A stretch of 64,000 nt of DNA from Myoxocephalus aenaeus (Eukaryota > Chordata > Actinopteri > Perciformes > Cottidae). The position numbers were made by a program, and so were the translations under genes. Numbering within the stretch: the stretch's first letter is position 1; each line of letters opens with the position of its first letter. The notes beneath the pieces were generated by a model. The model saw only the letters and a program-made list of their open reading frames with translations, did not search any database and was not told where the DNA came from. Positions 11,901 through 25,610 of this stretch are shown here, piece by piece. Location of the stretch: the NCBI GenBank assembly GCA_038501785.1, contig JBAMJR010000040.1, forward strand, positions 3,674,001 through 3,738,000. The letters run 5' to 3'.

Positions 11901-14900
11901 CTTTGTGAATAAATTAACCATGCGTCTTTGGGCGGCATGGTCTTGAGACAAAGCCACATGGTGTAGCTAGACACGTCAGGCAGTATGATCTGTACTGAGG
12001 CTTTTTGACAGTGCAGACTACAAACTTGTGCCCCAGAGAAACTGTTTTTTACGCCTTTGATAGCAAAGAACAGTATCGCTCACATACCGACAACCATTTC
12101 TGTTTTATAGACAGCTAACAGGATGAACTGGTCGTGTCAAGTACAGCTTTACATGTAATTAGTTTATACCTTACACTACCTCTCCAGTACGATCACTTAA
12201 ATGAATAGGAGTGGCGATCTCTCACTCCCTTGCAGTGACACACACATGTGACTGAACCTGTAAGCAGAAGCAAAGTGTGATATATGGAGCATAAACACGA
12301 GGAGAACAGACACAGGAGTGGAATTGGCAAGCTCCCTGGGTCAATCTACAGTTTCTCAGCTCTGTGATTTATGATTGTGAGAACTTGTTTGGATGTTGAA
12401 TTTATTACACAGAAGTTACACACAAACAGATATATGAGGTTCCAAGATATCAGCGACACTGGGGATATCTGTACTTCACATATATCCTCTTTCTGTTGCT
12501 CTTGCAGCAGCTTCCTTTTTTTTCTCCCCATCTTCATTTGTCCCTTTCCTCTTTTTCTTATGTTCGCGCTCTTGTTTTCTGTAAACAATTGTGCATCTTT
12601 CTGTTCCCTCGTTCGAGGCCGTCTCATTCTTTCTCGTCATCGTTGCCAAGAAAGCAGTTACTCTTGTCATTTCTTGCAGCCTATACCCTCCTCTTCTTAT
12701 GCCATCAAGCATTGAACAATTCTCACGCTCTGCACCGTTTCTGTCCCTGTTTCCCACCATGTGATTCCCTTCTCACCTTTACCTTTCCCATTATCTAACT
12801 CTGTCCTTTTCCCTCCCACAAAACTATCTGTTGTTCTCTCTCTCTCTTTCTTTCTCTCTCTCGCCCTTTCCCAGCATCTCCCCCTCCCCTCCCTTTCCCC
12901 GTCTGTAGCACTCTCCAGAAGACTTGGGTCCTTAAAAGGAAGTAGGCCTGTCCTGCTTGTTGCTGCGCTGATGTTAACCCTTTCCCAGCATCAACAAGTT
13001 TGCCGATTTAACCCCTTCAAGTCTGAGTTGGCCTGATATGCTTTCCTGTATATAACTGTGGCCGTGGTGACACTTGTCTTTTCAATAAGCCTATTGTGAT
13101 CAGATGTGCCAGATCGGCCCTCAGCTGAGTCGGCATACGTGTTTGACACGTCAATGCAACCTGCCTGATCGGGTTAGTGACTGGATATATTTCATGAAAC
13201 CTGAACACACTAAAAAGGTATTTCTCTCTGGAAAAGGGTGAACGGTATAAAAGTTTTAGAAAAAAAAACACCGGTATGAATTTGGACTATACAGTTTATA
13301 GCCATCAGCATGTGGTCTGGCTGATCAGATGTGTAGAGTACATGCATCCTGGCATGATCGGACGAAAAACGTTGCATTGAAAAATCAAGTGCAACCACCG
13401 CATATGATCCAACATGTCACAAGCACAGGCTTTGACGATGGTCTTTGAATGGGCAGTTTTGTTTTGGCGGGTAAGATAACCATAAGAGTGAGCTGTAAGC
13501 AGCATTGACAGTGTTGATTCTCAGTGGAATCTGCAGCACTTGCAACCCTTGTACATAAGAGTCTTTTCTTTCTTTTTTATGTGAAAAATATCATGGGAAC
13601 TTTAATCTAAGGAAAATAGTGAAGTAGCTTCAAGGATTTTTACACGAGGGGAAGGAAACTCAATCAGTACTTCTAGTGTCTATAATCAACTGATGAATTT
13701 AGAGAACACTTCAACAAAGCCTCTGCAACTTGTGTTTGCTTGTGTCCATGGTGCAATACATTTCTTAAAGCTTGTGTTGGTAATCTTGAGAAACTAGTAA
13801 AAGAACGCTAGATGAAAAAAAAAAAGATTGTCCAATAATAATAATAAAAAAATTTAAAAAACAGTCCAGTGTTGCCAACCTCTTATCAGAGGTAAGGAGT
13901 TAGCAGCACTAGCTCCCTTCAGGACTCTCTGCAAAGCCACACAAAATGATGATTGACACAAACAACAAAACATGGCTATTGTTAGAATTTACAGCTGTCA
14001 AGCTAGCAGTTTGAGTTAGACTCTGGTGACGTGCACTGAGTGCACGCAGGCAAGTAGGCTTATTGCAGTTCTTTCAACAGCCGTATTAGTTTATTTTTTC
14101 TTATTTAATTTATTGATTGGTCGGGATGTAGAGAGAATTTTAACAAATATGATATAAATTGTTTCTGGAGATTACCATCTTTAGTGTTAACAGACCACTT
14201 TAGTACATGGCTAAGTAACACACCCAAAACAAATTTGACTAAGCAGTATACATACCATAAGTAACTCAATAGATAGTCAGCTTCCCTAAATAAATTACGC
14301 TTACTTTGATTACGCCCTTTGCGAATAACAATCTGATTAAGTTGACATGCAGCATTCAAACATACATTTTACAGATTGTACAGACCACATATAGCAGTCT
14401 AGCAGCTCCCATGTTATGCTTTGGTAGCAGCACACGCATATGCCATTTAGCAGAGGCTTTTCCAAAGTATCTGAGAGCATTATAGTGCTCATTTAGTATC
14501 TGTGGAAATCCCCCCGTGACCCGGATGGTGTTAATACTATATACATTAAATTACATAAGCCACCAGTCATTGCAGTAAAAGAAGCAGAAGTGACTCTTTT
14601 ACAAATACAAGGGTGATATTTTTCAATTACTGGACACATAAAAAAAGACAGGAGATAGAGACAAGCTACGCCAAATGGAAGCAGGACTAAACCGTTTTCA
14701 ATGTCAACCTAATTCACTAGCGGTTACTTACCCCGTTAATTCCTGACCTGCCTGTTCCACTTTCTTACAGGACATGCTGCTCTGGGAGTAAACCAAGTAA
14801 GGTCACAGCTCATTTAATGACTGCAGGTCTTACTGTCGTTTCATTACTGACTATTTCAAGACTACAGAGTTTCATCTTCTTCTGATAAAAACAGGCTCAT

Positions 14901-17282
14901 GACAAAATACTGCAGCAACGTGGACTTTTCAGTGAGCTTGATGTTCACTTTGGATGCCGGTCTAAACAAATATAAAACCCAAAACATATGAAATTACTTT
15001 CAAACCTTAACATGTGTAATTTATGAACATTTACGGGACTGACTAACGTAAAGGACTGTAGATCGTTTATGGGCTGATTTTCCAAGACTTTGTTTCTCAG
15101 AGGGGAGCAGGAAAAGGTTTCTTTCTCTCACAGACAGCCTCCCCAACACAAATTCTTGGAAGAGGCACATTTGTGAGGAGAACTAACAGGCACTGGTCAT
15201 AACTCATTATTGCTTAGATCAAAGCTGTGCACAGTGTAATGTGAACTTGCACCACTGCGAAGGAATATGCACTAAAACTTACATTCTAAAGATGAAGGTA
15301 TGAACTGAAAATATATTAAATCTGGTAACACATTACTGTACTGGGTATAGCATGCACCCTTGATGGTGTTCCCTCTGGTTCTGTTCAAATTCCACTATGT
15401 TACCAATGACCACCTGTATGATTATAAACCTGCAGAACTTGAGGAATGTTACCGGTCATCAGTAGAATGTGACGTTGCAGAATGTGGGGGAAAGGAATCC
15501 TTTTTATGACCTTATCTGGCACTGAGCTTGTGATCCAAGCTACTGCAGGTAGTATTCTGCAACATTTACAGTCTCAGACAACAAATAATGCATAGTCTCC
15601 AACCCCAGGAGCTTCTTTCATTAAAACATATTGCCTCTTGCCATTAGGAGAACACACAAGAGATGGGCCTTTAATTATTTTGGGGTCCTGACACCCTGGA
15701 GACATTACATGGAGCAGTATTATCCCAGTAGCCAGGGATGTGGCAAATCCTCTGTGTGGTAAAGCTGAAAGACATTCATAATAACATAAACTCAAGCAAC
15801 ATCTGGTCTTAAGTGTCGAGTGCTGACATGACAAGCACAGCCAAAACTTTTCATATCCGGAGGAGGATGATGCCCAATTCATTCGTTTTGGTTCCCAGGG
15901 TGAAAAAGTTTACAAATGTGCGGGCTAGAAACTGAATGGCATTAACACACAAGCACAGAACAATAACTGGCCTCTAGAAGTCCTGTGTGGTGGTAAAACA
16001 TCAAACTGCAGAATAACATTAGCGGCCAGCCCGCGGGTAGGAGAGTGCAACATGCTCTCGTCAAACCGCTGGGGTGTAACATAAACAAGGCCGATCTGGT
16101 CTCCCAATACGTGACCATTTACAGTCACAAAAGAACTCCAAACCTCCACATTCTCAAGCCTGTGTTTAGAGTTGGGTCATTAAATACAATACCATTTCAC
16201 TCGGGCCTTGTGGATACTGCTTAGAAACTAAGAATGGACATTTGTATGCTTACTTTAAATCGGACCGTTTCTGCCACCATAACAGAAGTGTGTATGTCAT
16301 GTTAATAAGGTTTCAAGTAATGCAGTGTAGTAGGAGAGGAAAGGCGGTTTATAATGTACAACTATAAATATACAACCTAAAAGTTGCAACTTGTGCTGTT
16401 CCTCTTTTTGTTTTTGTTTCTCTCTCTCTCCCTCAATGAAAACTTAATTCCTCACTGATAACCAGTTCACAGTGCAGTTGCCCTTTAAGAAGATGAATAA
16501 TAGAGGGCTACACAAACTATCAGAACTGCAATACAAAGACAGTAATATGAAAATCTGTCATATAAAGGCTATGCAAATATACTGATAAGAGCGGTGGGCT
16601 GTGAACTACTAGTAACCTCCCAATTGTCTTTATCTGCATCATGATTAAGCGAGGCCGCTGCCTATCACGGTCACTTCCGGTAGCAAATGGCTGAGAGCAG
16701 TTTCAAGGCCAGTGGTTTCTATGGTGACCATGGCTGTGGCCGTCTAGGACCTTGTTGATGTAAAACCTACAATCTCTGCAGTATTAAAATGACCCCCAAA
16801 CGAATCTCTCTTTAAAAAAGGTAGATTTTGTTGGCCTCTTGACTGGCTGGTTAATAGTGAAATTCTTGTCTAGCCCAATCACAGTCCACATTATACAACA
16901 ATAAATAAAGAAGTGGGACTTCTTATTGCCCTCACCATTTGTACTAGGTTTAGTGTTATGTAACAAAGAAAAAAAAAAAGTTTAAACAATGGTGCAGAAT
17001 TGATTAAATCTATCCTATTTTCACATCGACTGTTCAGTTGACGAATCAGGTCTGAGGCAAGGCGTGAATCAACCACCGTGTCGGTTCGGGGCCGTCTGCT
17101 CCCAAGAGACAATTAGGCAGAAAACCAACCATCATCCCTTTTCTATGACTCGTACTAGCTGGAGGCTGGGGAACTCTTTGGTATTCACCTGTGACTGGCC
17201 TGGTCTCTGATTACTCTCATCCGGGGAGGTCAAACAACACATTAAATCAACACTACCCATACACCATATTATGCGACACATT

Positions 17283-17283
<1 letters not shown>

Positions 17284-17323
<40 letters not shown>
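17284..17323. repeat. (CA)n microsatellite
   Basis: About 20 CA units in the prkar2a intron. Confidence 0.95.
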
Positions 17324-17324
<1 letters not shown>

Positions 17325-20300
17325 CCTGTACCCCCAAGATAAACATCTTCACAGGCCTAGACGGATCTGGACAATCCTTTTATCGTCACACGTCACCTTT
17401 ATGCCATCACTAAAGTGCTAAATTGGATTTGATCAATCACATTGTCTCTTCACACAGAAATCTAATGCAGTGTCAGGTTTTGCTGTGAAGATACTAGACG
17501 GACATGGATAACACCGGTTGGCTGGGGTAACTGGCTGTCTGGATAATACTCAGTGCCTGCGGGTTTGCAAAATCTCCCAACCAACCTATCCACCTGAGGC
17601 CCGTCTCTCACCTCTCTGTCTGTATAGCTGTCTTTCACCCTTTGAAGCAAACAGGTGGGTTACAAGGCAGGTTGCAAATTCTTCCAGGAATCAACAGCCA
17701 CCTTTCACACATGACAAGCATTTTTTTGGAATACTGCTGAACAACATCTCAGCGAGAATCTGTCTGCCAAGGCGTCGGAAAGGGTAGACAATCCTTCCAC
17801 CCCCACCAAGTCAAAGATGAACTGCATTTGGCTAGTATTTAATGTTGGCTCTCACCTACTAGTTACTCTCTCAATCAATCTCTTCTCATTCATGTGTTCC
17901 TTCTTTCTCTACACTTCTCCCCCTCGTTAATCCTCTTTCTTCTACCGTGCCAAAGACGGTTCTGCTAAACCAGCCTTATAACCCCCTCTCTCCTTTTCCA
18001 ATGGGGAATGTCTAATGGCATTGGGTCCCGTGTTTAGACTAACACATGCAGAGCAAGGGAGACAGGAGGTCAGAGAGAACGACAAGGTAGGTTCAGAGGA
18101 AACAGGACAAGAGAGTGATGTCTGATCTATAACAACATGAAGAGGGATAGGTGAAAAAAGATCTGATGCAACAGACCTCACAATGGATGACAAATTGGAC
18201 GTGTTACTGTGACCTGTTTTTACAAGCTCTTTTTGTGCAAGTGTAGGGTAGAAAATGAAGAAGAAAGAAAAAGAAAAAAAAAAAAGGAATGCTAGGTAAC
18301 CGACTAGTCCCAGCACCTCAGTCAATTGTCTTATCTCAAATAGCTAGCTTGGGAAATGCTGACAAACAAGAACTGTGGGTGGTAACTATCTACTCTCGCC
18401 ACAATGTTGAGTAACCAACCATTGTTTCATTTTAAAAGATCTGGTGGCCTGATAGGATAGGGCGGACTGATGTTTGAATCCAATCACTGACTATATTTAC
18501 ATTGCCTTCAATGATATTCTAAATTCACCTATTTGTAAGCGTGTATATTATTTCCATTCATATTCATTCTCATCATGAGCATAGCCTGATGGATGAGGCT
18601 GTGGATCATTTCCACATTACAACTTCTCAGTTCCATTTTTCTACTATGGCTTACCCTTCATGTGAATATGCAAGACACTACTCAAAAGTCCCTTAAAAGA
18701 AATATAGCATATGTCCATGAGTATATTCAAATGGTAAATCGTTATCAAAGATGGTTGCCCCGAGGAAAGAAACAGTATTTGAAAAATGACTCTACTGAAA
18801 GCATTTTTGTAGAGAAATATAAAGGAAAAGAGTGCTTGTAAAAGGACAAAACAATGGAAGATATGTAGAATGATGAGTTTTTGCCGGGGGACATCTTTGG
18901 CATGCATTGTCAAACAGTTATATTGCCGGTGTGTGACCAAATGCTGTGAAACCGCCACCACAGAATCAGAGTTAAGACAATGATTCAGAATATATTCTTA
19001 CTTGGGCTAACATATTGAAAACACAACTGTAATGACTTTTAAATGATGCCATTTCTCTAACAGGATGGTGTAAAGGAAAAGGCATTAGTTTGCATCTTTT
19101 CCTGAGGATTCTAAACTCTCTTCAGAATCCCAGCGCTCAGAGCTGAATGTGGAGGCAGTCACACAACATTGGTCGCTGGAGGACTGATTCCCATATCCTC
19201 ATCCTGTAATTTGACCACTCAGCCCAGCTCAACCTCCTCCTCCTCAGTCATATTCTGTGTAGTGTTTCTTGTCTTTTTTGTTCTCTCTAGATCGCTCTCC
19301 CTGACTTTGTTCCTATCCCATGCCCTTCTCTCTTCTTCCCCTCTGTGCTCCCACTTCTCTCCTGGGAGAAACATCAATATATGGGCATACAGCCAGTATC
19401 AGTATTGTAACAGCATTATATCAGCCCAAGGTTAGTTTTCGAGACAACATCATTGTAGAATAATCATAACCTATAACTATCTCACTTTATGCAGTAAACA
19501 AATAAGCAACAAAATGCAAATAAATATATCTTGTAAATTCTACTTGCTCATAATCAATATACCAATATTCAGTTTTAAAATACTGGATTATAAGATGAAA
19601 CCCACCCGCTCACTTTCATAGAACATCTTCCACTGAGACCCTCCATGCACCCTCCTATGTCCCTCATCCCCGACCCAGAAATGGCAATGTTCTTTCATTC
19701 CCTCTCTGTACGAGAGGAACGGGGGTCAGTTTGGGTCCACGGCCATAGAGTGTTTCTCTTTAAACATCCCCAACGTGTACAAGGCCTTGATTCTTTACCG
19801 CCTTAAATCTCAGAGTTGCAGATCTCCATCTGATTGTCGCATATTGTCTTTATAATAAAAGGTTCTCCTCAAATCATTTACACTCTAATTGTCCCATTTT
19901 AGTAATGTTTTATCTTTCAATGCAGTCTGAGGTGAGAGGTAAATGTGTAATAACTTGTAAATTCACTATACCAACATAAAGGAGAAAGGCAGTGTAACAA
20001 ATCATTTCAATGATTTGGAGTAGGAGGTTAACAGATTTACATAAATATTTGGGTTTTATTCATTTACTGAAACTGTTTTGTGGGAGTGGTCAGACAACAT
20101 CATGGAACTAGAGGGACGGTGTGTGTTGGAGCAAGAGGGGCATGTGAACTCCAAAAAAGGACCAGCCGAGGCGGATGTACTGGCTAGAGGCCTGCCGACC
20201 CCCCTCCATTTCCTCATTTTTCTGCAGTGCCACTAAAGATAGCTTGAGGGCAGAGAATGAGGAAGTACCAAAGTTCAAACAATCAGTAAATGCGAGCCAA

Positions 20301-20992
20301 CCAGATTGTACCACAGCCTGCTCTGCCACTGCCTCGTCTGTCTTTTCTCCTCACTCATGATGGGTTTGATCCTTCCATTTGTTAGTTTTTGTCCATTTCA
20401 AATTTGTGTTTTCACGTCATTTTCTTCCTTCCGGTTTTGTCTCTCTGTTGCAAAGGAAAACCAGCTTTTACCCTATTGCATTCTAATAGGATCCCAAAAG
20501 ACAAACAAATACGTTGCTCTGTTTATGTCCTTTTGTCAACCACAAAAATGTCCAAGTGGATGCACAGACACGTCTCCTTACATACACATAGATTAGATAA
20601 AAAGCCGGCTACAGCATGACGCAGGCTTTCAATTACTATTCACGTCAATGTCACAAGATCACGCGAGAATCTCGATAATCGCACAAAAATCCATCTCATC
20701 AGGCTTCAAGGAATGTGTTTGTGTCCAGTAAGCCAAAGCACAGACCAATCTGTGTCCTGTGAGCAGCTACGGGTGTGATTAAGGTGTGGTGCGAGACTAC
20801 ACACATAAGCAACAGTTTGCTCAAAACAACAATGAAGAGCAACGAATGGAATTGAAGACTTTTCTTATTAGAAAAGATGTTTTCACTCTTCTTACGACTC
20901 CCTTCGGTAAGAGTGTGATTGACAGATGGTTCATCCAATCCCCTGCCACGGATTTTTCAGCTTCCACTGATGACTTCTCAGATGGTTCTGTG

Positions 20993-22034
20993 TAGGGCTG
21001 CAACTAACGATTATTTTAATAATAGATTAAATCGGTTGATTATTTTTTGATTAAAAAAAAAAAAACATTACTTTCCAACCCTTTATTCAAAAACAGAACT
21101 GACAGTGCAAAACATCTTCAGAAAGTGCACAAACAGGTTGCTCCTTCAACATCCCTGAGCTGTTGTAAAGCATAAATGGACTAACACAAAACATACACAT
21201 TTATGCTTTACATCTGCCAAATGTGAGCCCTTTTTACTGTAATTGATCTCCTTGGAGCAGAGGCTGCATTTAGCATACCCTGCTTTATCAATATGTATGA
21301 AACACTGGGACAGTGGGAAGCTGTACTGCTCCTCTCACGTCTGTTTTGACCTACACCTTCAGGCCCAGCTCCACTTCATCTCAGCCCTGCAACAAGCTGC
21401 GCTGCATATAGAGCGTCCTCTTCCTTAAACTCTTTCATTCACATCATCTGATCAATATCTGGGCCTCTTATGACCACGATGTCACGTTGTTGGCTAAGCC
21501 CAACTACGTGATTTGATTCCTTCTACTTTGAGTAAAAAAATAAAAAACCTGCAGCCAGATCCGGAGGTGTGCCGGTTTAACGTTAACGAGTGACTGGTGA
21601 ACTGAACCAGACCGGGGGTTACGGCATGTTTCATCACGTTACGTTTTTTTACAAGCAAGACTGAACTGTAACGGAACATAACGTAACTTTAACGACAATA
21701 CACAACCCAAACACGTTAGCTAACGTGATAGCAAGCTGACTAGCTTCCATTAAAAACAAGTTTGAGGGAAATGAAGCCGCTGTAGACATCTTAACGCTGA
21801 TTGGCCAAGACTCGACACATCAAAGATCTTCTATTGAAGACCATGACCTCAGCTTTTCTCCGTGTCTCACTCCAATCTCAGAAACGCTGGCAGGCCAGTT
21901 GCTCTGCTCTTTTTTTTGCTTCTCTGCGACTTATTGAATGGCGTGATAATCGCGCGACACAACGAATCGATAACGAAATTCGTTGCCAACACTTTTGATA
22001 ATCGATTTTTAGCGATTCGTTGTTGCAGCCCTAG
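20993..22034. mobile_element. hAT-like non-autonomous DNA transposon with 8-bp target duplication
   Basis: The element begins TAGGGCTGCAACTAACGA and ends with the near-complement TCGTTGTTGCAGCCCTA, giving terminal inverted repeats. It is flanked on both sides by the identical 8-mer GTTCTGTG (20985-20992 and 22035-22042). Subterminal AT-rich ATCGATT-type motifs occur at both ends. Length is 1042 bp, with no open frame resembling a transposase. The 8-bp target duplication is the hallmark of the hAT superfamily, and TAGGGCTGCAAC ends belong to a family I know to be abundant in fish. Diverged relics of similar sequence occur near 51.97-52.22 and 59.37-59.54 kb. Confidence 0.85.
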
Positions 22035-22810
22035 TTCTGTGTAACAAATCATCTGGCGGGTCAGGTTAGACTTTCAATACCTTTAAATGTGTCTTTGTGG
22101 CATATGAATTGACAAATGCATTTCCTAAACTGCCATGTTGCACTGTTTGTTTTAAGTTGTTTTACATTATCTCCAGTATCTCAGGTGCACAATATGTCTC
22201 TCACCATCACTCGCTCCTTACTTCAATAAACTGATAGACAGAAAGGGATACAAAGATTTGGTTACACAGAAATATAAGTTATAGATAAAGAAAAATAGGG
22301 CGGTGAGAAACAGGTACATAGACATGTAGAGAGATATGGCTACAGAGAGATTCAAAGAAAGAGCCTCTAACAGATAAGAAAGGCAAAGGAGGATAACAGC
22401 AGGCAGTTTGGCAGGAAGGTAGACAAACAAGCAGATTGTCTTTCAGAGGAATGACCATGATTCATGTACTTTGTCTTGCTCTGGATGTGTATCCCGTACA
22501 CTTTCCCTCTGTTTAACAGATAACCAGTTCAATTAACAGACATACAGGTAAGGCAGAGATAAAGAAAGCCAAGACTTGAAAAGACAAGACAGGAGGACAG
22601 ACGGGTACAGTATTAAAAACAGTCAGAAAGCCAGACTGAGTAGCATGAGCCGTCTGGGGGCTTTTCCACTTAACGCTGTCAGTCAGCCAGTCCGGCAAGA
22701 CTCTGCAGGGATGCTAGGCTGCATTAGATTTGCCTGCAGGCTAAAAGCACACTGGACACACTGCAGCCTGCTAATCGGGTCACCTGTTGCACAACACTGA
22801 ACTGAGACCA

Positions 22811-22811
<1 letters not shown>

Positions 22812-22848
<37 letters not shown>
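22812..22848. repeat. (CA)n microsatellite
   Basis: About 18 CA units just left of the foldback MITE. Confidence 0.95.
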
Positions 22849-22850
<2 letters not shown>

Positions 22851-22884
22851 GGCATTTGTGCACGCTCCCGCTTCCTTTTAAAAA

Positions 22885-23120
22885 GGGCCTTTTTCACAGC
22901 AGCCATTTTGACATGTAATTGCAGGGTAAACACAGGTGTAATTGATAAAACTGATAATGGTCACATTCTATTTAGTGCCACAGCCATTACAGTGAGCCAG
23001 CACGCACAATACCAAGTGCCCCAGCCCACCTAAATGGAACAGGGACATCATTTATTTTTTCCAATCACACCTGTGTTTACCCTGCAATTACATGTCAAAA
23101 TGGCTGGTGTGAAACGCAAA
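22885..23120. mobile_element. foldback MITE with ~57-bp inverted arms
   Basis: The left arm (22893-22949) and right arm (23057-23113) are reverse complements with few mismatches over about 57 bp. Both contain CCATTTTGACATGTAATTGC or its complement, and TAAACACAGGTGT. The intervening ~107 bp is unique. A related, rearranged copy lies near 60.54-60.76 kb. No coding capacity. No clear target-site duplication was found, so the exact ends and superfamily are open. Confidence 0.7.
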
Positions 23121-23324
23121 CATGCTCGCATAAGGTTTACTGACGATCATTATCCACCACTATTCAGTAAAATATCCGATCAGGACATCTGCATTTTTGC
23201 TTTTCTAGACACCGATCTAATGTTACATCGTAAACAATGTGTTTAAAATTACAGGACGATGGCAGTGTGTTCAGGCTGTGTTATGAAATTAAATTATAAC
23301 GTTTGTGAAAAACTTGAATAAATA

Positions 23325-23354
23325 CAGTTACGATCCGAGGAGGGATCGTAACTG
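23325..23354. repeat. 12-bp perfect inverted repeat (hairpin)
   Basis: CAGTTACGATCC and its exact complement are separated by the 6-nt loop GAGGAG. Small and of unknown meaning. Confidence 0.7.
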
Positions 23355-24688
23355 GAGGGACATTGAGAGGAAGCCAGGGTGACAGAAACAAAGTAAGAGT
23401 AACAATGAGGAGGAGAGGACAGAGTGAGGGAGGAGCCAGAAAGAGGCCAAATTTAACCACGATGTGCGTGATCATGTCTTGAGAAACATTGACCTCAGGG
23501 TTTAACAGCAACCAATCATGCAAGTAACATATTTGTATGCTCCACTCAAACACGTTGTGGTCGTCACTGGTGTTAAGACTGAGGGTATGTGGGTAACGAT
23601 TTTAGCTCAGGTCAAACTTACTTCAATTTACTTGAAAGAACGACTGAAAACAGCTGATGATACACACAATCTCTCACCAGAAGAATGCAACACATACAAT
23701 CCACAGCAACTGACTTTAAGGTGTAAACTCCTATGTTATACTGTGTTTCAGATCATGTGAGGCCATCAACAGAGTTCAGACATTTTAAACCGTATCCAGG
23801 ACTTCCAGACCACCCGCTTAGAAAGTTGTCCATATATTATGGCCACTTTCAAGGTTATAGGTATAAGCTTTGGTTGTATTCACCAAGCAATAATTGTAGA
23901 CCTTCAGTTCAAAACAAAAACCAACCATCTGGGAAAATGTGCTTACTAAAGGAAACACTTTACCATCTTCTGTTGATGTTATGCGTCTTCCCAAGACCTC
24001 TGCTTTCAGTGCTCACATAATAAACACAACACACACAGGTCATATTTTGAAAATACTAACATGTGTTTTTCAGGAAGAAGAACTAACACTCCTCCAAACA
24101 GATTGCCGCATTTTAGAGGTGAATCTAAAAATCTGTGGTAAAAAACTGCATTGTTCAGGAAGAATAAGAGCTAAGCGTAAAGTATGTTAGGTGACAAGTC
24201 ATCTAGCTACAAAGCTGTGTTATATTCTGTTGATAGCATGATTTATTTTCTTTTTTTATTAAAGACTTTCAGCCTCTCTTCTCCCTAAATCGTTTTTTCA
24301 TATCATCTGCTTTATCCCCGCTGTCTTTTTTAGAAAAACACCTTTAATTCATTTCTATTATCATCCCTGGGACTCATCAGTTCCTCTTTGCATCTTTTAA
24401 TAAAAAGCCCCACTTACTTCTGTCACGGAGGCATCCATTTATCCCCTTCCGTTTCTCTTGGTGAACAAGCCCTGCCAGAATGAAACTAGACAGGCCAACG
24501 CGAAAGAAAAAGCACAAGATGTCCTTTGTGTTGCACCTTTTTTTTGAATAAAGCCTGTACTTTCATCTACCGCTGCCTTTTGTAACTCCAGTAAATGCTG
24601 GGTAAAATGAAAGATCACACATTTTAGCAGGTGAGTATCTAGAGCACTCAGTTTTAGTGAAACTACATTTGTTCTCAAACGCAACTTT

Positions 24689-24745
24689 ATGGTATGTTGT
24701 CTGATTTGAAATTAAAGGTTAATTTCAAATCAGACAACATACCAT
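24689..24745. repeat. 27-bp perfect hairpin with 3-nt loop
   Basis: The left arm 24689-24715 starts ATGGTATGTTGTCTGATTTG. The right arm 24719-24745 is its exact reverse complement, and only AGG (24716-24718) lies between. All 27 pairs match, and pairing stops sharply at both outer ends, where T faces T. It lies in the prkar2a intron and matches no gene. It could be a recent snap-back duplication or the centre of a palindromic repeat. The loop is too short for a typical microRNA precursor. Confidence 0.9.
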
Positions 24746-25504
24746 TTTTTTTTTTACAGAAGCTCAGCCTCAACACATAAAGGGTTACTTGAAAATCAAA
24801 CATCACAAGATATGATGGAGGTATAACGGTTTCTATCCAAAACAATACCCCCCCTTGTTAAGCAGCTTAGGCCTGTGTAGTGATCCTGTTTTGGATCCTG
24901 GATTAAGGCAGCACGAGTTTACAAAGCATGTAAAATAGGAAGTCATGTTTTCGGAGTATACTTTACTATCCATGAGAGTGCATTACCAGCTATCTAACTC
25001 ATTTACATTGTAGTTGTATACCACAGTGATCTTCCTGCTGCGCAAATTAAAAGATAAAGAGCACACTGGTGAATCATCGTAACCGTAAGTATAGCCGAAT
25101 AAAAGAAAACAAAAAGAGCGTCAAGATAATTTACAACAGATACAGATCTGTTCCGTGTTACAGAACTGACATTTTACCTCAAAGCTAGACCTTTTTTAAA
25201 TAAAAAATAATGTCTTCCTAATCATAGGTCCAATAAAAACATATTCTCCCATGCAGAGAGCCGTTCTATGCCTTTCAGCTGAATATTCTTTTTTTTACAA
25301 TGGCCATATTCCTTAATCAAGAGGTCAAAACTAAATGAGTCACTGGCCTACTTTTAGTGAGTCACACACACACACCGCCTGATAAAATCAGCATTACGTT
25401 TTCATGAGCCGCGCTCTAAAAGTGAGAAAGTTGCTTTTCAAACCTCTAAGAGTGTATCAGTGTGGAGAATGTGCTCAATATTTGCCCTAGAACTATGACA
25501 CAAC

Positions 25505-25610
<106 letters not shown>

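Noticed and set aside
18593..18841. 82-codon plus-strand open frame with a hydrophobic start
   Set aside because: Looks like a short secreted or membrane peptide, but has no homology I recognise, no splice or promoter context, and lies in AT-rich intron.
24689..24745. MicroRNA precursor reading of the 27-bp hairpin
   Set aside because: A 3-nt loop and a fully perfect stem are atypical for a Dicer/Drosha substrate. Kept only as an inverted repeat.
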